Of a DNA stretch of 64,000 nucleotides, positions 1-13,200 are shown piece after piece (the stretch's first letter is position 1; each line of letters opens with the position of its first letter). The stretch lies in the NCBI GenBank assembly GCA_013397455.1, contig VYZB01000190.1, forward strand, positions 247,993 to 311,992, in the 5' to 3' direction. A program made the position numbers and the translations under genes. The stretch comes from Crotophaga sulcirostris (Eukaryota > Chordata > Aves > Cuculiformes > Crotophagidae). Under the pieces are notes generated by a model. The model was not told where the DNA came from and did no database searches. It saw only the letters and a list, made by a program, of their open reading frames with translations.

Positions 1-1460
1 GTCATAGTAGTGCAAATTTAGAAATTATCCAAATTTAGAATAAAAAACATTTAAATATGTCATTTCGGGACACACATTCTTTGATCTAAGGATTGAGACC
101 GATTTTCTATCAATTACATTCATCATTTGCTTTCTATATCCAAGTACCTAATTCTGTCTCAGTTATTGTGGATATATTTGTGATACTGGGAACTGTTATT
201 TAGATAAGTAAATGTTGAGGAGGTGCCACATTTTTATCACTCTTGGTTAAAAGAAGTTGATATATTTTATAAATGACATGTGATTGCTTTCCAGGGAAAA
301 TTACTTTACAGTTTAATTTTTTTTTTCTGACATTTTCTCCAATAAATAATCAGCTGTTTCCAACAAGACAACACACAGTCTGAACCCTGAACCTGGAGGT
401 TAAGGCACCATCCATTTATCTCTGTTCACTTAATGATGTGAATTATTGGTTACTTGCTTTTCATTGTAACTGTGTTATTGGAAAATTATAATCCAAGATT
501 TTACTTAATCTCGCTCACATTTGATTTGCTAAATTCCATGCATAGTGCTTTGCCTTATTCTATTGACAAAGCACAGGCTTCATAATTTACTGAAAAGCTA
601 CTGTAGCTCAATATGACTGTTGTTATTGACATTTACACACAACCCAACTTTTTTTATATTGCAGCAAAGTATCTAACTTGTGAAAAGAAGAATGCACATT
701 CAGCAATTTATGCAATTCCAGCCACAGGACTGTTTTACTGTCTCTTGAATAATTAGCAACATGAATGCAAATAGAATATACAGCAACTTGCCTGACTTTG
801 GGGTAGAAAAAAAAGATTAGAATGACAAATAGTCAGACTCCAGGGTCAAATGCTTTGCCAGTAGTTGCATATGTTTATGCCAAAATACATAAAGAAATGT
901 CACTTCAACACATGAATGATGACAAACACTCCAAGTGGGACTACACTTCATCAATCATTTCAAACGCGCAGATTGGGTTTACCTATACAAACAAAAGTAA
1001 TAAAACTACTCAAAGCCTCACCTTAAACTATCCAGGCATGACATAAACAGTGTTACTGCAGAGTCTATCCCTGTTTTACTTGAGAGGCAGTGACAAACTG
1101 ATTTATTAAGATTAATAAAGCATGCCCTTAATAAAAATAAAGTCAGCTAATATTTTGCATAAACCTGGGAATCTTGTTTGGGGCTAGAACAGACCAGGAT
1201 GCATGAGAAACAGGGAAGGTGATTAAGAAATCTTTTTGCGCTCCTTGTCCAGCACTCTGAAGATTTGAGGTGATTTTAATAACTAGAAGAGGTTCAGGGT
1301 ATAGAGACTTTCTGCAGACTTAAACTGCAAGACTGAGAAAAGAAAGAAAAATCGGTTCTTTTGAAAAAAAAAAAATAGAAGGTGATGCAGAGGAAGGGCT
1401 CTAAGTCAGCAAAACACTGACGGAGCCCTCTCTGGCTGGGTCCCCTGAGTCTCATCAAAA
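1..1460. other. Unique AT-rich non-coding sequence
   Basis: I see no gene, RNA or recognisable transposon here. The only open stretch of any length (822-1046, +) has no protein-like composition or domain and is not supported. Short A and T homopolymers occur, for example near 310-326 and 1364-1374. The sequence fits intergenic or intronic bird DNA. Confidence 0.6.
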
Positions 1461-1520
1461 CCCCACTGAAGTCAGTGGGAATCTTTCTGTTGACTTCAAT
1501 GAAATTTGGAGCAAATCCCC
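1461..1520. repeat. Possible ancient amniote palindromic repeat fragment
   Basis: The stretch contains CCCACTGAAGTCAGTGGG, a near-palindrome, followed by TTGACTTCAATGA and a GGAGCAAATCCC-like end. The theme 'CCATTGAAGTCAATGGG ... TTGACTTCAATGGGAGC' recurs in old amniote interspersed repeats, from my knowledge of turtle, crocodile and bird genomes. I cannot name the family. The copy is short and diverged, so chance resemblance is possible. Confidence 0.35.
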
Positions 1521-2767
1521 TGTGAGGGAAATATAATTGAATTCCTTAGTATTGATCTCTTCACTTCAGTTGCTCATTTAGCCTTTTTTCTTAAATTTAA
1601 GCTGGGTTTCTCAAATGGAAGGGAAGGCAAGGGAAGGGAAGGCTTAAAGTTTAACTCATTCCAGCAAAAGTTTTATGTAAACACAATCATAAAAGAGTTC
1701 CCAAACATTACAAATATCCAGTTAATATCTCTAGGAGAGTTTAAACAACTTGTTTAAGTATTATTTTGTATTCCCTTTCAGACACAAGAAAGTGAGCTCC
1801 ATGTCACATTTTTTTGTACTTTCATCTGTTTTCACTTATCTGTGTTTCATTGTTTCTGTATTTAACGACTGTGTGGCAGAATCCTAGGTTTAAACAGCTT
1901 TTGTGTTTGTTCCTCTGTAGCCAGTCACTGAGTGTTACATGACATTGCACACCAACTATTTCCTTAATCTAATCTAGGCAGAACTAGGAAAAAAAATCAA
2001 AGCAGGCTACATTATATGTAAAAAGATCTCCTTCTTTCAGGAGATTCTGACACAGAAGCTCTCTCGCCACCTACCCTAACGTAAGCCAAATACTCATCAC
2101 TTATCAGAGACTATCTAACTAAATCATAGGCACAGAAATACATATCAATCTAACTCAGATCTGTAAATGTTTAAATTCATGTTCCAGACCTTTGAGCGAA
2201 GGAAAAGGGACGTGATCTCAAATATTTTGTTCATTGCAGTTACTCTTTTTTTCTAGATATGTCCCTTACTGAAACTTCCTACCCAGGACTGCTTGTCATC
2301 TTCATCTTGCATAGAATAACTGTCTCTTTATACCCATCCAACTCTTTGCTTATGAACTCTCAGACCTTTGTTACTTCTCCAGCACAAATCTAGCAGTGTT
2401 CATCACCCTGGGTTGTGTGCCATGTCTGTTCCTGGTCTGTTTTTTGGGAGTATGTCACTGTCTGGAAAACAATACACAAGTCAAAGGCTGATAAACAGAA
2501 AAATCTGAAGTTTCTACCCTCAGTTTGACAGTCAAAGAGACTGTTCGCTTAAAGAAGACTCTGTTTTTCTGAAGTCTCTAAAAGATCTGCTTCTAACCCC
2601 AGGATATTCAAGATTTCACTTCTAAATGTTAAGATTTCTTTAAACCAATGTCTGATGCTGATTTTTTGATGTTTAACCACTACTACTCCTTAACCTATTG
2701 TCAAGTCATAGAATACAGTACACTATTTTCTTCTCATCTTTGACATTCTTACTTGAAAATGACAGAC
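1521..2767. other. Unique non-coding sequence
   Basis: There is no gene signal. A purine-rich low-complexity stretch at 1617-1643 is built from GGGAAGG units. The 83-codon open frame at 1506-1757 runs through this low-complexity stretch and is not a credible gene. Confidence 0.55.
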
Positions 2768-3158
2768 ACTGATGAAGTTGAGTGAGCTCAATCTGTTTAT
2801 CTTGGAAACGAGAAGCGGGGACCTTATCGGTGCTTATAAATATCTAAGGGGCAGGTGTCACGAGGACAGGGCCAGATTCTACTCACTGGTGTCCAGTGAC
2901 AAGACAAGGGGCAATAGGTACAAACTGGAGGACAGGAAGTTCCACCTCAACATGAGGAAAGGTTTCTGTACTGTGAGGATGATGAGCACTGGAACAGGCT
3001 GCCCAGGGAGGTTGTGGAGTCTTCTATGGAGATATTAAAAACCCACCTGAATGCATTCCTGTACAAGTGGCTTTAGGTGAACATGCTTTAGCAGGGAGGA
3101 GTGGACTAGATGATCTCCAGAGGTCCTTTCCAACCCCCTACAATTTTGTGAATCAGTG
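2768..3158 (+). mobile_element. CR1 LINE 3' end, 5'-truncated
   Basis: This is the last ~390 bp of a CR1 non-LTR retrotransposon in sense orientation. The diagnostic 3' segment is present: 'GAACAGGCTGCCCAGGGAGG', then 'GACTAGATGATCTCCAGAGG' and 'CCTTTCCAACCCC'. It ends in a degenerate octamer tail (CAATTTTGTGAATCAGTG, from ATTCTGTG units). The 5' end is lost just upstream of the 'ELNLF' part of ORF2, as expected for incomplete reverse transcription. The imperfect tail and the frame breaks suggest an old insertion. The neighbours on both sides are unique sequence. Confidence 0.9.
2772..3038 (+). pseudogene. CR1 ORF2 C-terminal remnant
   Basis: The translation begins MKLSELNLFILETRSGDLIG and continues into AYKYLRGR, corresponding to the C-terminal tail of the CR1 reverse transcriptase polyprotein beyond the RT core. 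The family normally reads L-R-E-L-x-L-F-S-L-E-R-R-x-L-R-G-D-L-I here. No catalytic residues are included. The first Met is a coincidence of truncation, not a real start. The end of the reading frame is shifted relative to the expected N-R-L-P-R-E-V-V-E-S segment, so this is a dead fragment. Confidence 0.8.
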
Positions 3159-3432
3159 CTATTAATTTTGGAGTGCTTTTATGTATTAAATATTGAAATG
3201 TAGATAATAGACATGTTTTGGATCTATTAACACAAGCATGTTTTCCAAAATATTTTCAAAGTTAAGCTACAGCAGCATGGTTCAGGCAATGTCACATAAG
3301 TGTGATATTAACCCAGGCATAGACCACGAGGTACAACTTTTAGGGTTGAGTATATAACATATATCTAGGGATAATACTGCTTTAGGGATAAAACGATATG
3401 CAGGTAAAATGGAAAGAAACTCTTCTTCTGGA

Positions 3433-3471
3433 AAGAGATCTCTAATAAATCTCTAATACTAGAGATCTCTT
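3433..3471. repeat. Perfect 12-bp inverted repeat, 15-nt spacer
   Basis: The arms AAGAGATCTCTA (3433-3444) and TAGAGATCTCTT (3460-3471) are exact reverse complements. Each arm also contains the self-palindrome AGAGATCTCT. The spacer is ATAAATCTCTAATAC. It could form a cruciform or hairpin. No terminal-repeat transposon is obvious around it. Confidence 0.6.
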
Positions 3472-5831
3472 GCAATGTTTCTTCCTGTCCACAGTAAGGT
3501 TATAAGAATTGCGAAGGATTTGGTTTTATTAGAAAGAATGCTCAATGATTAGGGAAAAAAAATAATGTGTTAAACATCTTAATCTACCTGTGCAAACATG
3601 CAGTATTTCCTATAGTAATTTTAATTAGTATCATGGGAAGGGTTAGAAGGATGAACATATTTAAAAAGCAGATGTTTAATTTCCATCCTATACCTGATCA
3701 ATATAAAAAACTAACTAGCTTTATCCTAGATTAATGGCAACAATAATGAAGGAAAATTTTCCAATTGTAAATTAGCAAGTTTTAAAGTTTTTGCCTGTTC
3801 TTAAGGCAGAGAAATGAATGTGACAATCAGCATATCAGATATAGATCTGTGTTTCCTATTAAAACCCATTTTGAAAATCCCTTTTGTTTGTTGTTGAAAA
3901 GGTCAACAAAAAAGCTGAAGAAATATTAATTTTACTTTCTGAAACTGGCAAAAAGCAGATGGAAAAAACCAATTTGTTTGAGCAAATCAAACCAGATTTC
4001 CTTTGGGGAAATAGAAGAGTAATTTGGGATTTGCCCAAAAACGTCATCTGGTCTAAAATTCAATATTTTGACTTGTTCTGTTTTGAAGTCCTTTGTCCTT
4101 GTCCTCCCCCCTACGCCCCCTTTTTTTTAAGGTCAACCTTGAAATGACAAGTGCTATTCCAAAAGGAGTAGCTGAAACATTGCTATGAAAATGATTTTAT
4201 CTTTCAACAGTTCTGAAAAAAAAAAGGCTTTTTTTCTCTTGGTAAAATCATTCTTTGAATTTAATGTGAATTTTTGAACAGTTTTGGTCCTATCAAATGT
4301 CATTCAGGAACTTTCCTCTTCTCTGAAAAAATTCAAGCTTATTTCTCATTACTTTTCCTTCTGGTACACAGATCACAAACTTGAAGACATCTTAATGTAG
4401 CTTTGTCTGTCCCCTGATACTGTTTCATGTTCATTCAGCTGCAATGCTGTGGACTTTTCTGTATTTTTTTTTAATTATGTCTGGTATTCTTATTAGTAAT
4501 GTCAAAATGTGCTGCAGCCATGATTTTACTAATGTGCTGTCTTTTTTTTGCAATTTCTCTCACAGTTTGCAAAGGCAGTCACACTGGGAAAGAGGAGAGC
4601 ACCTGAATGTGCATTTCTGAGTTCTTGTCCAATATGTCTGTACATTTCTGCGTGATGGTAATCAACTGCTTTAAAAAAAATGGAACAAATAACTAAAATA
4701 TGCATTATTCTTCTCTGCAGACTCATGTTCGTTTTTATCAATAGTAACAAGCTCTCAAATCATTGTACATAAAAAAGGTTAAGCTAAATCAAGCTATACA
4801 ATAAGCGGCGCATGAATCTGAAGGCAGCCTGATGCCACTTTTAGCATTTGACCACTTCATTGGTTATGCCTTTCTTAAACTCTAACATTAAGAAACAGAA
4901 GGACACTCAAGTCCAAGGTTTAATCTTTAGTTCCTTTATTCTTACTCCACGTAAACTGGAACCACAGCAAAGGAGAGTTCAGCATTGGAGACAAAGACCA
5001 CCTGTGTTCATGTTTGGAAAGTCTACACAATTAATTTCAGACAAACAGCATATGAAGTAAACACAATGTGTGCATAGAAACTGGAAAAAAAGATACTTTG
5101 GGTCTGTCTGCCTCTGCGTTTCCCTCAGTAACTCTAAAAAATTTTAAATTCATGAGTCCATGAAAATCGGGAGCAGAGAAGCAGAAGAGACCCAGACAAC
5201 TGAGCTCAGCTGTTACTGTCCCAGGTAGTCTCCTGCCCCATAAATCTGGGATGCAGGTGCAGTACATGTTACCTCTCACCAGGGAAAAGCAAGAGGGCTG
5301 AAGTACCTTGTGGGCACGTTGGGACCATATGTGTGTGGAAGGCAAGGGCTCCTCAAGGGACAAGAGAAGAGAGCAGGGATATTGCAATCAGCAGTGCAGG
5401 GCAAGAGCAAATTATTTTTGTGTGAAGCCACTAACTCAGCAACTATTAATAGAACTTTTTCATCTCAAGGACCACAAAAGCCACGCCAAGCTCCCTCAGC
5501 ACTCAGAGGGAAGATTGGAAGCAGTGTGGAAGGATATGTATGTCTGTCAACAGGGGACTTCCACCTGCACTGACATACAGGTGTTATCATTGCACCAAGA
5601 CAGCAATGAATGCTCAAAAATCCAGCAGAGCAATGCTGAAAATTTTCTCATCCTCTGCTTTTTCTAGCAAACAGCACTCATGTTGCCAGTATAGCACCTG
5701 TAACACCTCTGTTACAGTTAACACCATCTTCTGCACATAACTAGCCTTAAGCTGTACCAGAAGTTTCTAGCACAGCCAGGAGTGTGGTTCTGATGGCTTA
5801 CTTCCCTCTGTTTAATCACAAGGTTTCTCTA

Positions 5832-5954
5832 TTATATTCATTGAGAAGCAGTGTCTTGTGTTTATGCACTGAACGTTTTAACCACAAGCCCATCCTTCTT
5901 CTGTATTATCTTTGATAAGAGAAAACATTTGTGTTTATGCACTGAACATTTTAA
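5832..5954. repeat. Local direct duplication, ~73 bp period
   Basis: Two 26-bp blocks (5856-5881 and 5929-5954) share TGTGTTTATGCACTGAAC and differ at one position (G versus A in the following ACGTTTTAA / ACATTTTAA). Similarity extends more weakly to the left (TATTAT...GA.AAG), giving two units starting near 5832 and 5905. This looks like an old tandem duplication. It is not a known repeat family that I recognise. Confidence 0.6.
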
Positions 5955-8885
5955 TTGAGTATTTCCAGCTAACAGAATATTGCATCTTCTCACATGTAAA
6001 AGAGATAAATATGTGTACAATTCCATATGTAATTTTTAATGAAGTCAAAATTAAATAAGACTTCTGATAATTAAAAATAGATACTATATGAAATATATCC
6101 AAATTAACAAAAGAATTAATACGGTAATTTAACGCCCTAGGTCTTGAAATAGTAACACTTTTGAATAAAAGGAAAAATATGTGAAAAATATATTTGATAC
6201 AGTGAAGGTGGCTATTGCACATTAACTTTCTGTGATTTAATATTTGCCAAGGTGCAATGACAACTCCAGACTCCAGAAGGAATTGTGTGTTAATCTCCTA
6301 GTAAAAATAGAAGGGGCTGCTGACAAACGTTCACAAACCCCACCACTGGGAACTACTGGCTCCTCAATTGTTTGATAATAATTACAAGACACAAGTTGGA
6401 AAATTTTTTAAAATCCCCAAGTTTATCCTGACTGAGAGTGCAGATTTACTGTCATTGTAGCATTTTCTCTGAACATGCACAGATACACATGCATAAACTG
6501 ACACAGATTTAGATATAAATACAGTAATATTAGAAAGACTTAGCTTAATTTTGACCATATGAGACAGTTATGATGAGTGAAACTTGTTTTAGACCTACAA
6601 GCATGCTGAGGTGTTTTGCAGATTCATGTTTTGTTAGGGTGGAGTACTGATCTGTGTGCCTATGCTGGGTTTAGCATGAGAGCACTCCAGGCTTATAAAG
6701 CTAAAGCTCATCTTAATTGAAAGAACTATTTACAGACACGCTGCATCTGCAGTTGTGATGTCACTTGTGCAAAAGATTGCTTCCCAGTCTTTCAGCCATC
6801 TCTTGTGCAACAAGTATGTGCTTATCGTTCTAACACTGATCAGAGATGTGCAGGGGGACACAGAGCTAGAACATGTGGACATCTGAGGTGACACTACTAT
6901 TTTGATTGGGTATCCATACCAATCCATGAATACATTTAATCCATGAGTACATTTAAGTTTTAATGAAGGGAAGACTGAGTTACACTATTATTTGGTTTTT
7001 TCCCGTCATAGAAATACAGGATAATTTCAGCTTAGTTCACTGAAAATCCTGTTTTTTTTAGAGACAAGTTTAATCATAGCATTTTTTCATCACTGATTAG
7101 TGAATTAGAAAAATAGGGACACAGCAGAGGAAATTTTAGTAGTTATATTGTAGTGCTACCAAGACAATATGCTCATGCTTCCGGGAAAGAAAAAGAAGAG
7201 CAAGAATAACAGACCGAGAGCAAAAAATTTTAATTTTCTCTGTATATTTACTCCCATAATTTTTTTCTATCTAATCCAGCTCTTGTTTCAGCTAAGAAAA
7301 TGATGTCTCTCATGTAGTGAATTATAGTAATATGCCTGTTAGTTTTAAAATGGTTGCACAAAAAAATAGTTACATTTATTTATTTAGATTAGTGCAAAAA
7401 AAAGAATCTCTGTTGAAAGCATGGGTACCTCCACCTTGCCTGAAAAATACATAAGTAAACAAAAATCAAATAGCAATTTCAATGTCAACCCCACCAATAT
7501 TACCTTCCTGCAGAAGGTAAAGCTGTTTTCTTGCACAAACTAAAACATCTACAGAAGTATACGTTACACCATGCAATCATATCTGATAATATTTGTAGAA
7601 GAATTTTCACTCCACACAACTGGGCAAGGTGCATGCATAATTTTATTAATGTATATGACACCTATTAATGTATAATGTCACCTGAATATGCTAACAACCT
7701 CTGTATTAAATATGTAATGTATTGCCTTTCCCCCACCTTCTGGTTCAGTATGAATCACATCTTTACTCCTTAAATGTGATGCCATGATAAAAGCCCCACT
7801 TTGGCTCTCTTCAACATCTTTCTTTTGGGATAAGATTGGGACAATTTGACATTAAGCAATTTAATGCAATGTACAAATGGTAATCTTTCCCTTCTTTCTG
7901 ACAGTGGTGATCTGCAAGTGAACACTGCTGGAAACCTCTCCATTTACTTGAACCCAATTTCTGTGAAGCTTTAGTTTTCCATTTAAACACAACAAAATTT
8001 TTTAACTGAAGCTCTTACTGCTACTTAAGAGTCATTTCATTTCAGGAATAACCAGTAACTATCCTCACTGTACTTTTGGAGATAATTTTCCCTGCTGTCT
8101 CCAAACGGGTATGAGCTCCCACCATCCATCCCTCTAAAATTTTGAGCTTAACTTTTTAAAGTATGTTGCATTAGCTTCCTCTGTCCCCCGCCGCCCCACT
8201 GTGTTAAATATTGAGCTTTGATATTTACAAGTTCAAGATTCTTTTTTTTTTCCCTGAAGTACATTTCTAGTAGATACTTTCACTTGTAGTGCTCCAAAGC
8301 TTTGCTCCTTCCTATTTCAGATGCTAATAACTGCTTTGAAGGTTCTCGCTCTACTTTGTTGAAAAGTTTACTTTGCACTACAGGTGACAGAACTTTGCTT
8401 TCTTGCTGGATAGAAACTGCACCTATTTCTTTTCACTACAGCCTTACTTCTTCAAGCACATCCTATATTCAGACCACTCAGACACAATGGATGCTTCCAT
8501 GGACACAAGTTATTCATGTGTGTACAAAGGGTAGCTCCTATCAGAAGAATCATCCACCATACATAAGAGGGTAGACAGAAGGTTATACAAGATGTATATC
8601 ATAGCTTAAAACCCTTGGGAAAACTTGTCAGTGGTTATGGCTGTATTTTCACAGGGAAAGGAACTGTTAAATATCTTACATTATTTTAATACCCCTAAGG
8701 GGATGTTTCAGGTTGCAACAGGAGGACCAAAGGATAAAACAAACTCTGTAGTTTATACTGCATTATCAATATCATTTGAGAGACAGCCAAGTAGGTCTTA
8801 TCAATTGCATTTACTTACAAGCTTAAGAAATTCAAATTGCTAAAGACAAATGAGGCATCTGTGAAAGAAAAACAATAAATTAGCT

Positions 8886-10215
8886 GAAGTGGGAAGAGAC
8901 CTTTGAAGATCTCTTGCCCACTTCCCCACTCAAAGCAGGATCACCTAGAGCAGGTTGCCCAGAGCTCTGTGCTGTCAGATTTTGAATATCTCCAAGCATG
9001 GAGATGCTGTAGCCTCTCTTGGCAACTTATTTCTGCACTCAGTCACTCTCACAATATATGTATATATGTTTTTTTAATTAAATGGAATTTACTGTCTTTC
9101 CATCTGTGCTCACTGACTCTTGTTCTGTCGCTGGATACCACTGAGGAAAGTCTGGCTTTACCTTTTTATATCATCTGATCAGATATTTACACATATTGAT
9201 CAGATCCCCTTGAACCTGCTCTTCTCCATGCTGAACAAAACTAACTCTCTCAGCCTGTCCTTCTATGTCATATGCTTCTGTCCTTTCAATGCCTCTGTGG
9301 CTCTTCTCTGGATATGCTGCAGTATATTCCTGTCTTCCTTGCACTGGGGAGTCCAGACTGGGATCCAGTGCTCCCGATGTGTCTCACCAGGGCTGAGTGG
9401 AGAGAACAGATCACTGCTCTCCATCTGATGACTATACTGCAGCGTATGAGGTTGTTGCTGTCTTTGCTGCAAGTGTGCATAGCAGAACCACGTTCAACTT
9501 GTTGTCCATCAGGATGTCCAAGTCTTTTTCTGCAAAGCCGCTTTCCAGATGGTATGGTCCCTCTCCTGAGGCAGGACTTTGCATTTTCCTCTGCTAAACT
9601 TCATGAGATCTTTGTCAGACCACTTCTCCAGAAACACAGTCATCCAGTGTACCTACCAGTCCTCCTAATTTTGTGTCATCTGAAAATTTGCTGAGGGTAT
9701 ATTCTGTCCCACTGTCCAGGTCATTAATGAAGATTTTAGTGAACATTTGCCTGGTATCACCTCTTGGAATATATGGATTCTAGCCACTGATCTGCATCAG
9801 GGCTTTGTGGTGCTGATCAGAAGCCTCTGAACCTAGCCATTCAACCAGCTTTCAGTCTGCCTCACTGTCCCCTTATCTAGATCACGCTTCATCAGTTTGT
9901 CTTTGAGGATGTTATGAGAGACAGTGTCAAAAGCCTTGCTGAAGTCACAACAGACAATGTAATTTGCTCTTTCCTAATCCATTAAGCCAGTCAAATAGTT
10001 GCAGAAGACTATCAAGTCATCAGGTGTGATTTCCTCCTTGTAAATCTGTGCTGGCTACTCCAAATCACCTTCTTGTCCTTTATGTGCCCTGACATAATTT
10101 CCAGAATTAGTTACTGCATTACCTTCCACAGGATTGAGGTGACTGGCCTGTAATTCCTCTGGTTCTCCTTGCCCTTCCTGAAGATAACAGTGATAAGAGC
10201 TGTGCAATAACCTGC
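8886..10215 (-). mobile_element. Old CR1 LINE, antisense, ~1.3 kb
   Basis: Read on the minus strand, this is the 3' third of CR1 ORF2 plus 3' UTR. Landmarks on the + strand are 'AGCAGGTTGCCCAGAGCTC' (3' UTR), 'TCTCACCAGGGCTGAGTGG' (S-A-L-V-R segment), 'GTGTCATCTGAAAATTTGCT' (RT catalytic region) and 'GTGTCAAAAGCCTTGCTGAA' (S-K-A-F-D-T segment). It then reaches 'GGCCTGTAATTCC' at ~10.15 kb. The 3' octamer tail is not visible, and divergence, stops and frameshifts are heavy, so this copy is older than those at 15.8 and 57.5 kb. The 5' boundary is uncertain; 10216-10330 may still be very diverged CR1. Confidence 0.85.
9263..9760 (-). pseudogene. Broken CR1 reverse-transcriptase ORF2 segment
   Basis: On the minus strand the RT catalytic neighbourhood can be read at 9669-9689 as K-F-S-D-D-T-K, where the family normally has F-A-D-D. 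The two aspartates survive but alanine is replaced by serine. The following part (to ~9263) encodes the region after the RT core, with several frame changes; open frames 9263-9472 and 9286-9480 cover pieces of it in different frames. It is a dead remnant inside the CR1 copy. Confidence 0.7.
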
Positions 10216-13200
10216 ACCCTACCATTGGGTGTGACGTGCACCCTTTCTGTGTTCAAAAAGATTGAATATATATAGTGTGAACCCACAAAATCTGATCCTT
10301 TAGCTTTGCCTTTAGACACAGCTCAAAAACTTCCCTGAGGTTTATTTAGGTGCAGCTGAAAATGTTATTCTCAAGGTTTTACCTCTGAAGATATCTCATG
10401 TTAGCCAAGATTGAGGTCATTCCATTAATGCTGTTTAGTGCCAAGCTGTCCTTCCACACACAGGTAATCAGAGTTACTCCATGTCCAACTCAACAACCAA
10501 GGTCTCAGCCGTGCACAGCACCTTCCTCAGTTCAGTGGGAGAGCTGGCCCCTGTTGCTGCTTCTCTTTGAGGGCTTCACAAGAGTCTAATTTGCTTTAGT
10601 AAACTGTAAAGTTTTAATAAATTGAAGTAATAGCTTAAAGAAATGGAGGGCTTCACCGGTGATTGTTCCTTTGTGGATGGGGAGATAAACCTGGAAAAAA
10701 TTAGATGATCTCTACTAAACTGAAATAGTTTATGACTAGCTCATTACGTGGGCTCCAGTTCTGCCATTAAAAGACACCAGAGGTTGGTTGTTTAAAAGAC
10801 ACCAACCAAACAATGTAAAACTTCTCAAAAAGCCTCTGTTGTTTGGCACAGATTGTGAGAAAAGAATGATTATACTGACATATTGAAACCAATGCCTTTG
10901 TGCTTGCTACTTGAAATAGTCAAACCAGAGACAAACAAGAGCAATTTAAACGACAAGGGCTGGTTCTCTGTTTTGCCCTAAAAACTGCTAAAGCTTCCTT
11001 TTTCTGGAAAAGAGATCTTTGCTTTGCCAGCCACTTTTCAGAGGGAGGTTGACCTCTGCTTGTTATCGGCATCACTGAAAGGTAGAGCAGTTGCCTTTGT
11101 TACAGGGAACCAGACTCCCGCAGGGACTCCTGTGTTTGCTCTCAACTTCCCTGACCGACACAAGGATATCGCTCAGGTCTTACCTCCCCTTAGCTTATCT
11201 CTCCTTGTGTCTATACTCTAGTTCACAGAGCATATGGGAAGAAACATTTCAGAGCACAATGACCCTTTCCTGTCCCACCACAGGCATTTACAGGCCAGTA
11301 TATTCTCTCTTGGGTACCTTTGAATCTGCAGCTATTAGGCACAAAAAGTCTGTATGGCAATTAGTCTTCTAAGTAGATATATTAACTTTTGACTGTACCA
11401 TGACTGAGTTATCTTAAAGTTCAAGTGTTAAGCCTTTTTAATTTATCTTTGCTCTTGGTGCTTCACCTTAACTTTACTGTAACTTCTGCAGTCATGAAGA
11501 ATGCTGCAGCAGATACTTAGAACTTTTAGTCCCTTTGGATTTATGGTAAAAGATTTTCCAACAACGGTCACTTCTAGCTTTGAAGTTGACGTGGGTCAGA
11601 TACCAAAGCAAGAATATCAACTTTTATAACAAAGTGTGTCAGGTTCACAGTGTACACAGTTTAAAACCTCCCATTCTCTTGCATTTTCCTTTCTGTGGGA
11701 ATTGCACCTACTGAAGAGAGTGTAATACTTCACAGCTGTCGTGTTCTGCTTTTAATAACCTCTGCAAGGTACAGGGCTACTGTCAGAAAGAAGGAAGGAA
11801 CTGAGAAGACGGCAACAACGATAAGAAGTTGCTCAACCAAAATCTGCTCAAATTGTTTCCATAATTTTACTCCTTATAGGTGTAGCCAACTGAAATGCAA
11901 AGCATTTTTCTTTTGAAAAACTAAGTAAAGACAGTAATAGCCTCTGAGGAGATGCATATGATTTAATACAACTGCCTAAAATGTTTAAGAGAGTACATTG
12001 ACCAAACAGGTGGTAGAAAGCTTGTGAGTACAAGCCCTCTACCTCCATTGAGGTTGGACCTGGCTAAGTATTGATTTGACAGAGTAGCTCTAAAATTTTG
12101 ATAAATAAATCCCATCCCACTGAACTGTTCATCAGCAATTTTTCACCTGGGTCTGCTAATTTCATTACAGATGAACAGGGTCAGGTTGCCTGGGATACTG
12201 AAGGCATTCTGGACAGACTGGTAAATGGTCCGGCTGTATTTTCTAATACTTAATACATGCTGTTCTCTATTTTCTCCTCCCTATTGGCTTGATCCAAAAC
12301 AAAATGTGTCAATGGAAATAAATCTGTCAGCCAAGAGGCTCAGGGCTTGACCATTGAGAGATCTTTTACAGTTCAGTATTTTCAGAAAAGGTAGTAAGTA
12401 GAAATCACAGGGAGTCTGAAATATTTTTTATCACAACTGATAATCTAGAACAAGAAAAAACTGTAAGGACAAATTCGCCATTCAACATAACATACTTTGC
12501 TCTGTTAAAAAGGAAATTTATTTTTTTCCTCTGCAAATGAGACAATATGATGGGGAAATTAAATTAAATGGTGATGTTGTTCCCCTGGGGCAAAACAATT
12601 CTATTCAATAAATTAATTTTACATCAGTAGCTCTTTCCTTTCTTGAAACTGACAGTAATAACCTGACAGCTTAAAGCTTTAATAAACTTCAAGAACTAGG
12701 AGACTGTCCTTCCTCGAAAAAAAAGCCAAGTGTATCACAGGTATTAGAGTCTTTCTTTGTTCATCGTAACATAAAAAGTCCTCTAAAATCAACTCTACTT
12801 ACTATATTACTTGATGAACCAGACCACTTAAAATAGTTTTTGACAGCATGCAGTTTTAGTAGCTTAATGTTCCCATTCTTCAGAAGATACTCAAAACCTC
12901 AATGACATTTCCCATTAGGTGGCTCCAAGTAAATATTATGCGAAAAGGGCAAACACATGGAGGAAAAGTATTCTGTCTCTGAGACAGCCCTATTTGTGAA
13001 AAAAGAATAACTCATTCTGTACAGGCTGCTGTGTGAGTAAAGCCAGAAGGCATGAAGTAGGATACGCAGTGTCTTCCAGGGTTAGGAGATCTCTTATCAC
13101 CAGTGTCTGAGTTTGAAATAAATTCTAGTTTAATTTTAAACACAGCATTGGTCTTTTACTTTTTTCCTTTTTTTTCCTTTCTTTTTTTATTTTTTAATTT

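Larger units (their letters stand above)
3159..8885. other. Long unique non-coding stretch
   Basis: About 5.7 kb without a recognisable gene. It holds an inverted repeat at 3433-3471, a 73-bp-spaced duplication at 5832-5954, and scattered homopolymers. Open frames of 60-119 codons occur on both strands around 5.0-5.7 kb (for example 5308-5667 + and 5037-5387 -). They overlap each other and lack domain, signal-peptide or transmembrane signatures, so I treat them as chance. A low-complexity CCCCCGCCGCCCC patch lies near 8186. Confidence 0.55.

Noticed and set aside
5308..5667. 119-codon + frame and overlapping frames around 5.0-5.7 kb
   Set aside because: Four or five mutually overlapping frames on both strands indicate a chance low-stop region in GC-richer DNA, not a gene. 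No splice or family signal.
9272..9694. 140-codon + strand frame
   Set aside because: This is the antisense of the CR1 ORF2 region, which is coding on the minus strand, so the + frame is a shadow.
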